From Granulosicoccaceae bacterium (lineage in GTDB: Bacteria > Pseudomonadota > Gammaproteobacteria > Granulosicoccales > Granulosicoccaceae): DNA of 15,124 nucleotides. Positions 6,734-12,777 of the stretch are shown here, in pieces. The stretch lies in assembly GCA_023301405.1 (NCBI GenBank), contig JALZUX010000576.1:1-15124 (forward strand), written 5' to 3'. The notes below the pieces were generated by a model. It saw only the letters and a program-made list of their open reading frames with translations. It searched no databases and was not told the origin of the DNA. A program made the position numbers and the translations under genes. The stretch's first letter is position 1. Each line of letters opens with the position of its first letter.

Positions 6734-6931
6734 TTAGCCACAAGTAAAATCTTGTAATCCAGTTCGCTTACTGATCACTCGCTTGCTGCTGTTCGCAGAC
6801 GACTGAACGCGGAACTCACCGTCATAGTTATCAGCTTTGACTTCCAGCTTTTCAGAAGCTCCTACTGGCAGCAACTTCAACTCTTCCACTGGATTTTCGT
6901 TAGTACTTTGCTTGATTTGATTAGATTTCAT
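6734..6931 (-). CDS. Small hypothetical protein, 65 residues
   Basis: Not recognised. Highly polar, rich in Glu, Lys, Ser and Asn, with no membrane segment or signal peptide, ending DFTCG with a single Cys as the penultimate residue. Support for being real: ATG preceded by GAGAG four bases upstream, believable protein-like composition (LPVGASEKLEVKADN), and a free-standing position with its own upstream dyad at 6955-6969. Against: short, no known domain. It is divergent from the iron-type permease, and the Fur box at 7060-7078 lies 128 bases upstream of its start, so shared iron control is possible but unproven. Confidence 0.45.
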   Translation of the reverse strand: MKSNQIKQSTNENPVEELKLLPVGASEKLEVKADNYDGEFRVQSSANSSKRVISKRTGLQDFTCG

Positions 6932-6954
6932 TAACTCTCATCCATTGATTCAAC

Positions 6955-6969
6955 GAAACATATTGTTTC
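6955..6969. promoter_or_regulatory. Operator-like dyad GAAACA-TAT-TGTTTC
   Basis: A perfect 6-bp inverted repeat around TAT, 24 bases upstream of the ATG of the small minus-strand ORF. The spacing is right for a repressor or activator site in that gene's promoter or leader. No specific regulator can be named. Confidence 0.35.
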
Positions 6970-7039
6970 ACAAAACTTACAAGCATACCGTGATGGGAAT
7001 CGAGTTCTACCCCGATTCTTTGGATTTAATGATTAATTG

Positions 7040-7068
7040 TTGATGGTATTGCTATTGCAAATGAGAAT
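7040..7068 (+). promoter_or_regulatory. Candidate sigma-70 promoter of the iron-type permease
   Basis: TTGATG (7040-7045) is followed after 17 bases by GAGAAT (7063-7068). Each matches the consensus at about four of six positions, but the spacing is ideal and the -10 falls within the Fur box, the usual layout for Fur repression. The start codon is about 90 bases further on. Confidence 0.45.
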
Positions 7069-7078
7069 AATTCGCATT
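7060..7078. promoter_or_regulatory. Fur box (ferric uptake regulator binding site)
   Basis: AATGAGAATAATTCGCATT is an inverted repeat around 7069 with one mismatched pair, and it closely fits the common Fur-box form AATGAGAATnATTCTCATT. It lies between the divergent small ORF and the permease gene and overlaps the best -10 candidate for the permease. When iron is sufficient, Fur-Fe would be expected to bind here and block transcription. The downstream product is independently an iron(III)-type permease, which supports the call. Confidence 0.85.
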
Positions 7079-7158
7079 ACTCTTATTGTTACGCCCGCCG
7101 GATCAACTATATTGCCTACCAACCCCACTACTCCGCTATGTACCGCCAGTAAACTCAC

Positions 7159-8850
7159 GTGAGTTCAAACACCAACATCAGCGCGATACCCAATCGCTCA
7201 GTGTTCCGCTGCCCGGACTTCAGCACGTTAGTGGCGATAGGTATCGCCTTAATGATTTGCCTGCCACTGCTTACCGTGGTGAAACTAGCACTGTTTCCAA
7301 ACGAAAACATCTGGCCACATTTGTTTTCGACCGTACTGCCTCACTATATTTTCAACACGCTAGTACTTATGGCTGGTGTAGCGGCGGGCACACTTCTGAT
7401 TGGCGTATATACCGCCTGGCTTGTTACTCACTACGATTTCACCGGCCGTAGACTCTTTGTATGGGCGCTGCTTCTGCCGTTTGCGGTACCTGCGTACGTC
7501 ATTGCATTTGTTTATACCGAATTGCTCGAGTTTTCCGGCCCACTGCAAACTGTACTTCGATCTATATTCGGTTGGCAGTCAGCCGCAGACTATTATTTCC
7601 CGAAAATCCGCACACTGGGCGGTGCCACTCTAATGATGGTGCTTGTCCTTTACCCTTATGTTTATTTACTTGCTCGATCTGCCTTTTTGGAACAATCAGC
7701 GTCTCTTCTTGAAGCCGCAAGAGTACTCGGACAACCTAGATACCACAGCTTTTTCGCTATTTCGTTGCCGTTAGCGCGGCCAGCTATTGCTGTTGGTGTG
7801 GCTATGGCATTGATGGAAACTCTTAATGATTTTGGCACTGTAGATTACTTCGCTGTGCAAACATTAACCGCTGGGGTCTTTGATGTCTGGCAAAACATGG
7901 GCAGCCTCAGTGGCGGTGCACAAATCGCTTGCCTATTGTTATTATTTGTCTTTTTACTGCTATTTCTTGAACGATTCGGTCGAAAGCATCAAAAGCAATT
8001 TCAACCTTCATCAAGCCGCTTTCGTAAGGTCCAAAGAGTCAAGGTAACCGGCTGGCAGAACGCACTCCTTTGTTTATGTTGTACCGCACCAATCGTTCTT
8101 GGCTTTGTTATACCAATAATTATCCTTATACAATATTCGGTACTTTATTTTGATGAATCATGGACTGCAGACTTTCGTAAAACTGCAAGTAACAGCCTGT
8201 TGTTATCAGGGTCAGCAGCGGTCATCGCCGTGAGCTTAGGAATATTTTTAGCCTACAGCGCAAGAATAAAGAAAAACCGTTTGCTGCAAGCCTGCACCCG
8301 ACTTGCAAGCACCAGCTATGCACTGCCCGGTGCGGTACTGGCAATCGGCATCATGATTCCATTTGCTGCGGTCGACAATACCATCGATTCATTCATGAGA
8401 GAACAGTTCGGAGTGTCGACAGGCTTAATCTTAAGCGGGACAGTATTTGCCTTAATTTTTGCCTACGTTGTAAGATTTCTTGCCGTGGCCTTCGGCTCTG
8501 TTGAATCCAGTCTGGCCAAAATTACCCCTAGCATGGATATGGCCGCCAGATCACTAGGGCAAAAGCCTTCAAAAATGCTGTGGCATGTGCACATACCACT
8601 AATGAAAAGCGGCATTCTGACCGCACTGCTCGTCGTGTTTGTTGACTGCATGAAAGAACTACCAGCAACATTACTACTGCGCCCCTTTAATTTCGACACG
8701 CTTGCCACCCATGTTTACCAACTAGCCTCTGACGAGCTAATAGAGCAAAGCTCGCTTGCGGCACTACTGATTGTGCTGACAGGCCTAATTCCGGTTATAT
8801 TGCTCAGCCTAACACTTGACCGCAGCCACTCCACTGCACGAAAAAACTAA
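7159..8850 (+). CDS. Iron(III) ABC transporter permease, FbpB/AfuB type
   Basis: 563-residue inner-membrane permease with two fused BPD_transp_1 (MetI-like) halves, about 12 membrane segments in total. Each half has an EAA loop that docks the ATPase: EAARVLGQPRYHSFFAISLP (185-204) and MDMAARSLGQ...IPLMKSG (460-485). The text ALMETLNDFGTVDYF (217-231) and CMKELPATLLLRPF (497-510) is characteristic of Fe3+ permeases of the FbpB/SfuB group. The GTG start gives a plausible short cytoplasmic N-terminus; its ribosome site is weak. A Fur box lies 80 bases upstream. Neither a periplasmic iron-binding protein (FbpA) nor the ATPase (FbpC) is adjacent, so those must be elsewhere. A substrate other than Fe3+ is possible, but the Fur site argues for iron. 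Confidence 0.93.
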   Translation: MSSNTNISAIPNRSVFRCPDFSTLVAIGIALMICLPLLTVVKLALFPNENIWPHLFSTVLPHYIFNTLVLMAGVAAGTLLIGVYTAWLVTHYDFTGRRLFVWALLLPFAVPAYVIAFVYTELLEFSGPLQTVLRSIFGWQSAADYYFPKIRTLGGATLMMVLVLYPYVYLLARSAFLEQSASLLEAARVLGQPRYHSFFAISLPLARPAIAVGVAMALMETLNDFGTVDYFAVQTLTAGVFDVWQNMGSLSGGAQIACLLLLFVFLLLFLERFGRKHQKQFQPSSSRFRKVQRVKVTGWQNALLCLCCTAPIVLGFVIPIIILIQYSVLYFDESWTADFRKTASNSLLLSGSAAVIAVSLGIFLAYSARIKKNRLLQACTRLASTSYALPGAVLAIGIMIPFAAVDNTIDSFMREQFGVSTGLILSGTVFALIFAYVVRFLAVAFGSVESSLAKITPSMDMAARSLGQKPSKMLWHVHIPLMKSGILTALLVVFVDCMKELPATLLLRPFNFDTLATHVYQLASDELIEQSSLAALLIVLTGLIPVILLSLTLDRSHSTARKN

Positions 8851-9066
8851 GTCAAACTTCTCAAAATTAGTCGTAGCAACAGATCGGTGCAATTAACTCA
8901 ATCTAAATCAGTGCCCGCATTCTGGCTCAAAGGTAAAGCCAACAAGAAAACATTGTAGAGTCACTGTGAAGGTCGGCTTGTAACAGACAGCGTGCTTCAG
9001 CCTGAAGCTCTCTAATCAAGACTCAACCAGCCGCAGAAAAAATCAATTACCCAACATAAAACAGAC
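8851..9066. other. Convergent intergenic region
   Basis: Lies between the permease and the minus-strand outer-membrane protein. The only structure noticed is a hairpin GCTTCA-GCC-TGAAGC at 8994-9008 (six pairs, three-base loop). It has no U-tract on either strand, but its position between converging genes suits a bidirectional transcription barrier. No gene seen. Confidence 0.3.
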
Positions 9067-9852
9067 TTAAAAGTGCGCAGTCAGGCCAACAAAAGCCCCT
9101 TCAATTGTCGTATCAGAATTAAATTCACCTAAGTCCTCAATATCCAGGCTCAAGTAACGTAAACCACCCTCGATACCAAAATCAAGCGCAGGTAGAAGAT
9201 CAACTTCAAGGTGAACATACGCTTCTAAGTCCAGCAAATTGCTTTCCTGGTAGCCGATCCCGTTTCCGCGAACGCCGGCGGCCAACCCGGTGAAGGGCAG
9301 ATCAAACCGGACATGGCCATACACCATTGGCACAGTAGTCGATAGATTAAGGCGGGCAGAATCTTGTGTTGATGGTCTAGTCGCCTGGACAAACCCGTCG
9401 AGCCGCCGAAGCGTCAGGCCAATGTCAACCGAAGCCCAATTGTCTAGAAGTTCGTAGTAAAGAGTGGCATCCAACATATCCACATTTAGCTCAGCATCTA
9501 CTTCCTCTTCAAACGTGATAAGCCCACCGAGGATACCGGTTGCTGAATCCGCACTTCCTGTCCACTCCACAGGTGTGGTGCGGACCAGCAGATTTGGGAG
9601 AATGGGTATGAAATGCTCCACCGCCACATACACCGACAGATTATCAGACTCACCATCATTGAAGTCACCGGTAAAGTCAAAACCGTTGTCCGACTGACCA
9701 ATGGTTCCTTCCACATCTGCCTGCCACAAACTGGCTCCAGCATAAATCCCAAACAACGTATCAGCAGAGGCTATCGGTGACAACAGCAAGGCCGATGCAA
9801 GCAAGCACCCTTTTGCGCCGGTAGCTACAATATTCTTCTTAGAGTCGTTCAT
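9067..9852 (-). CDS. Outer-membrane beta-barrel protein (TIGR04219-like family)
   Basis: 261 residues from the chosen ATG. A signal peptide is clear: MNDSKK, a hydrophobic core (LLASALLLSPIA), and a likely cut after SASADT-type residues near position 30. The mature part alternates polar and hydrophobic residues as expected for strands and ends in an aromatic (AHF), the usual C-terminal signal for BAM insertion. The TLFGIYAGASLWQAD start and the LDATLYYELLDNWASVDIGLTLRRLDG segment fit the TIGR04219 outer-membrane family as I remember it. The frame continues 14 codons upstream to plus 9894, but the ATG at 9850-9852 has GAGAG just upstream and gives a proper signal peptide. Function unknown. Confidence 0.85.
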   Translation of the reverse strand: MNDSKKNIVATGAKGCLLASALLLSPIASADTLFGIYAGASLWQADVEGTIGQSDNGFDFTGDFNDGESDNLSVYVAVEHFIPILPNLLVRTTPVEWTGSADSATGILGGLITFEEEVDAELNVDMLDATLYYELLDNWASVDIGLTLRRLDGFVQATRPSTQDSARLNLSTTVPMVYGHVRFDLPFTGLAAGVRGNGIGYQESNLLDLEAYVHLEVDLLPALDFGIEGGLRYLSLDIEDLGEFNSDTTIEGAFVGLTAHF

Positions 9853-10016
9853 TTTGCTCTCATTTATTTGGAGTGAGCATGTATACCCAACCAAACTGGC
9901 TATTCCATATTTAGTGCCACAATGACTGTTATCACTGCTGAACCTCTAAAACGATACTTGCGGATCATAGAACCAGTGACCACAACGCCTTCAGTACAAC
10001 CCGATGCGAACCAGCC

Positions 10017-10042
10017 GCAAGTGCATTAGTAGTAGCACTTGC
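10017..10042. repeat. Perfect 8-bp hairpin downstream of the DUF2959 gene
   Basis: GCAAGTGC (10017-10024) and GCACTTGC (10035-10042) are exact reverse complements around a 10-base loop, 14 bases past the stop of the DUF2959 gene on the minus strand. No T-run follows on either strand. It may act as a transcript 3' end or a stabilising structure between the two tandem minus-strand genes. Confidence 0.4.
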
Positions 10043-10055
10043 TTCTAGATACGCA

Positions 10056-10715
10056 CTAGCTTTGGCGCAAATTCGCAATAAAACGTTCAGATTCCGCTAT
10101 GGATCGATTCATCTCACCAACTAATACCGTGATATCGTTTTGCAGCGAAGCAAATTCACCTTTTAGTGACCCTATAGCCTGAGCGTTCAGGTTGTGCTTT
10201 AAGAAAAGCACGTTATCGCGGAACGTGTTGAGCACCGGTTGCATACTGGCTTCCGACTTGCGCATACTATTTAGCATAGTGTCGTAACGTAAGTTCGTTT
10301 CCCGCAACTGGCGAGTACTGCCACTCTTGAGTTCTGTGTTGGTATATTGCTCTATTTCCTGTTGCCACTCTTTAAACAACGCATCCGCCACTGCTGCTAC
10401 GCTGTTTATACGGTCTGTCACTTCCTCGGCTGCATCCTGACTGTCTTCATATTCTGCGTTCAGTCGATCATAGGCCCTCTTAAGATCGGTATCCTGCAAG
10501 GCAACGATCGACCCAAACTGCTCAAGGGCATCTTTAAACTCTTCCTGAGCATCTTGCTGCGAGTCGCGGGTATTTTCCACCCGGCTAACCAGAATATCGC
10601 GCTTGTGCACATCGACTTTCTCCCACGCATTATAATAAGTGGACGCACAACCTGATGCAGACAGCAACAGCGGCAATAAAATAAAACCGAATAGATTCTT
10701 CAAATGTAGACTCAT
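10056..10715 (-). CDS. DUF2959-family lipoprotein
   Basis: 219 residues. N-terminal lipoprotein signal: a short charged start, hydrophobic FGFILLPLLLSASG and a lipobox-like ASGC with C23 as the lipidated residue; the -3 residue is Ala rather than Leu. The rest is almost entirely helical with heptad-like patterns, consistent with an elongated coiled-coil periplasmic protein. YYNAWEKVDVHKRDILVSRVENTRDSQQDAQEEFKDALEQF fits DUF2959 closely; the function of the family is not established. ATG is preceded by AGGA at seven bases. It lies upstream of the outer-membrane protein gene on the same strand, with 203 bases and a hairpin between them, so they are probably separate or only partly coupled transcripts. 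Confidence 0.9.
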   Translation of the reverse strand: MSLHLKNLFGFILLPLLLSASGCASTYYNAWEKVDVHKRDILVSRVENTRDSQQDAQEEFKDALEQFGSIVALQDTDLKRAYDRLNAEYEDSQDAAEEVTDRINSVAAVADALFKEWQQEIEQYTNTELKSGSTRQLRETNLRYDTMLNSMRKSEASMQPVLNTFRDNVLFLKHNLNAQAIGSLKGEFASLQNDITVLVGEMNRSIAESERFIANLRQS

Positions 10716-10791
10716 TAAACTTTCCTGGATACACAGACACTATTTGCTAATTGTACGCCATTAGTAAACCGGTCGGCCAAAATAGCGTAAA

Positions 10792-10819
10792 TAATCGTGC
10801 CTTTCTCAAATCACGATTA
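10792..10819. repeat. Inverted repeat TAATCGTG-N12-CACGATTA
   Basis: Exact 8-bp arms with a 12-base spacer, 77 to 104 bases upstream of the DUF2959 start. The distance fits an operator or upstream regulatory site for that gene or a hairpin in an antisense transcript. No regulator can be named. Confidence 0.4.
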
Positions 10820-10902
10820 CTAACTAGTAAGCCTTCCGTAGAGTCAGCGTTGTCCAGAAACCGTCCGTTACCGCTGTTCCTTAAGCTCGCAATTTTTTAC
10901 CG

Positions 10903-10946
10903 ACTACATGTTGTTATTCAGAAGAAATAAAACGCCCACATGTAGT
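10903..10946. repeat. Inverted repeat ACTACATGT-N26-ACATGTAGT
   Basis: Exact 9-bp arms separated by 26 bases. Each arm itself contains the palindrome ACATGT, so two half-site dimers binding side by side would be possible. Situated in gene-free DNA between the DUF2959 gene and the small plus-strand ORF. Confidence 0.4.
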
Positions 10947-11104
10947 ATACAAAAACCCACGCACCTAGGACAACCACACTACGCGCCGTATTTGAGCAGC
11001 TATTAATGAACCCATAGTTTCCACAGTTTATAACATTCAGTAACTATCAGAGCTTTGCAACTCTCGTAAGCTACGCTTCCAAATATCTCTATCGCAAACT
11101 ACTA

Positions 11105-11398
11105 ATGATAATAATAAAAGTTTGCGGAAAGATCGTGTCCCAACGCTCATGCCAAAGAACCTGTTTTTCGATGTTCTTGTGCATGCTGTGTGGCTGCGCT
11201 CCAACCGCCAAAATACCTTTCCAGCAGACTCTCTACAAAATGACCTACGAATATCTACGGGCAGCTGAATGCCTGAACGAGCAAGAAGATCATGCTGCTT
11301 ATATTGCCTGCGACAAATCCTACTACCAGGATTTTGCGCGATACAACCAAATTCGAGAGGATTTTGTCAACACACAGCTACTCGCTGAGAGCGATTAA
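11105..11398 (+). CDS. Small putative lipoprotein, 97 residues
   Basis: Not recognised. The N-terminal 31 residues are basic (K5, K9, R14, R18) and then hydrophobic (FSMFLCMLCGC), ending in a lipobox-like L-C-G-C with C31 as the candidate lipid site. The mature part is about 66 polar residues, rich in Tyr, Gln and acidic residues, with two further Cys (in AAECLNEQ and IACDKSY) that could pair in the periplasm. The region MTYEYLRAAECLNEQEDHAAYIACDKSYYQDF looks like real protein rather than random frame. Against it: no clear ribosome site (ACTACTAATG) and seven or more Cys in all, unusual for a lipoprotein signal. A later ATG at 11170 would shorten the signal too much. Confidence 0.45.
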   Translation: MIIIKVCGKIVSQRSCQRTCFSMFLCMLCGCAPTAKIPFQQTLYKMTYEYLRAAECLNEQEDHAAYIACDKSYYQDFARYNQIREDFVNTQLLAESD

Positions 11399-11635
11399 CT
11401 GTAACGGTACACATCAATGGTTGATCCGGCATTTGCCCACATTATTCATAGCTGTTTGGTATACGTCGACCAGCCGTCGGCGATTGTGCAGCACAAGGTT
11501 GCTTGATCAAATCGGAAGCGCGGCTCGACAACAATGTCGGGCACAAGCAGGCGAAAGGTTAATCACAAGTTGATATAAATTGGTTTCGCCTGGTGACGAA
11601 CAGACACACTGCTAATAATGCGGTGGGTGTGTGCA
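11399..11635. other. Convergent intergenic region with a 9-bp dyad
   Basis: Lies between the small plus-strand ORF and the minus-strand PLP enzyme. Holds CAGGCGAAA (11548-11556) and TTTCGCCTG (11584-11592), exact 9-bp arms with a 27-base spacer, and a second ACACAC/GTGTGT pairing (11604-11632) next to the stop of the PLP-enzyme gene. Neither has a U-tract. An overlapping plus-strand frame through 11573 is rich in Arg and low-complexity and is not believed. Confidence 0.35.
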
Positions 11636-12595
11636 TCACCGGACCAATAGTGCCTCAAGTCGTTGAAAGTACCGATCGACAAGTTCAGGGTCTTTACACT
11701 GTGCAAACTCCTTTGCATACCCAAAACTTCCCATTAGCCCGCCGGTATGTATGAATAAGAGCTGTGTATCTTTTGCTAGTTGGCTGGTGAAATCTGCGGA
11801 CAATAGATATTGCAGGGCTTTGCCGGTATAAACAGGATCAAGGGCAATGCCTGTCTCATCGTAAAAACGCAAAATGAAGCTGATTAACGTAAGATTAACT
11901 TTGGCGTAGCGCGGCTTCAGCGGGTCTGTCAACCGCCAGTTGCACATGTGATCATTGCTAGTGTCGAGCCAATTTTTTAGCTTTCCCGGCACCGAGCTAT
12001 CAGCAACGACAGGCAGACCAACAACCGACTGTTCCGTGCGCGCACTATTAACCACACCCGCCATTGTCGCCCCGGTGCCCACAGCAAGCGCTATAACATT
12101 TGGCGAAGCACTATCGTCTTTTGGTGTACGGTCGAATAGACGCAGAATGTTTTCACAGCCCTTAACCGCAAGCGTTGTGGACCCTCCCTCTGGCAACCAC
12201 GTCTCACACCCATACTCCTTACAAAGACGCTGGCAGTAGATCGGATCATTTCGCTGTCGGTAAAGTGACCGGCTCACCATAACAACCCGCATCCCATTTT
12301 GTTGCGCCGACTGCAACATACGGTTGCTAATGCCTGAATCCCCTCGCACAATAGCCACCAGCCCAAGGCCATGCCGTCGAGCCTCAAAAGACAATGCGTA
12401 CAGATGATTTGACCAGGCGCCACCAAAACTTAATATTGATTTGCACCCTTGGCTTTTTAGCAACTTAAGATTGTCCGCTAGCTTATAATGCTTGTTACCG
12501 CTTGCCCCGGAGGTGGCCAATTCCGTCCGCAGAATCTGTATATCAAGGTCTTTACGGCTGTGCCATTTTTTCTCTAACCGCGTCACAAATTCCAT
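11636..12595 (-). CDS. PLP-dependent D-cysteine desulfhydrase / ACC deaminase-like enzyme
   Basis: 319-residue fold-type II PLP enzyme of the ACC deaminase/D-cysteine desulfhydrase family. Visible: SGASGNKHYKL with the Schiff-base Lys (K35); SFGGAWSNH (56-64), whose Ser/Asn contact the cofactor; the phosphate-binding glycine loop GTGATMAG (173-180); DPVYTGKA (253-260) and the final HTGG (283-286). Known members release pyruvate/2-oxobutyrate, ammonia and, from D-cysteine, H2S. The substrate cannot be read from sequence, as residues separating the activities are not clearly resolvable here. The N-terminus is shorter than in many members: the usual proline-rich start is absent and K35 lies nearer the N-terminus than the Lys51 of the Pseudomonas ACC deaminase. 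An in-frame TAG six codons upstream excludes extension. AGGA is 14 bases before the ATG. Confidence 0.85.
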   Translation of the reverse strand: MEFVTRLEKKWHSRKDLDIQILRTELATSGASGNKHYKLADNLKLLKSQGCKSILSFGGAWSNHLYALSFEARRHGLGLVAIVRGDSGISNRMLQSAQQNGMRVVMVSRSLYRQRNDPIYCQRLCKEYGCETWLPEGGSTTLAVKGCENILRLFDRTPKDDSASPNVIALAVGTGATMAGVVNSARTEQSVVGLPVVADSSVPGKLKNWLDTSNDHMCNWRLTDPLKPRYAKVNLTLISFILRFYDETGIALDPVYTGKALQYLLSADFTSQLAKDTQLLFIHTGGLMGSFGYAKEFAQCKDPELVDRYFQRLEALLVR

Positions 12596-12777
12596 TATTT
12601 CTATTATTTCCTAAACATATTAGTCAACTTGCGAGGATCATAATCCAGTGTAATAACAAACCTCTCGCATGCATATTTAAAGCATCTTCTATAGAAAACA
12701 AGCTAAGCGTGTAATCAAGCTTTTGAACAACCGCCGATACCCCCCATGCCTCCGAGACTGGCACGACGTTACCTGGC
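12596..12777. promoter_or_regulatory. Divergent promoter region of the PLP enzyme and L,D-transpeptidase genes
   Basis: 182 bases between oppositely directed starts, so it must hold both promoters unless other genes read in. A/T-rich stretches with TATAGA near 12690 are possible -10 elements. No hexamer pair is good enough to call, and no known operator was recognised. Confidence 0.35.

Larger units (their letters stand above)
10716..11104. other. 389-base gene-free region with two long perfect dyads
   Basis: No coding frame is convincing. Two perfect inverted repeats are present: TAATCGTG-N12-CACGATTA (10792-10819) and ACTACATGT-N26-ACATGTAGT (10903-10946). A T6 run precedes the second (10893-10898). 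The stretch should hold the promoter of the DUF2959 gene (minus) and any promoter of the small plus-strand ORF (a TTTATAA near 11028). No tRNA-like or riboswitch-like fold was recognised. A small RNA or operators are possible, but unproven. Confidence 0.4.

Noticed and set aside
7086..7451. 121-codon plus frame starting before the permease
   Set aside because: Overlaps the well-supported permease start in another frame, and its Cys/Tyr/His-rich text resembles no protein; a shadow frame.
10716..11104. tRNA, riboswitch or CRISPR array in the gene-free stretch
   Set aside because: No cloverleaf, no conserved riboswitch core and no regularly spaced direct repeats were found by eye.
11292..11573. 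93-codon plus frame overlapping the small lipoprotein ORF
   Set aside because: Arg/Ser/Thr-rich, no ribosome site or motif, and its end overlaps the 11548-11592 dyad; the 11105 frame is more protein-like.
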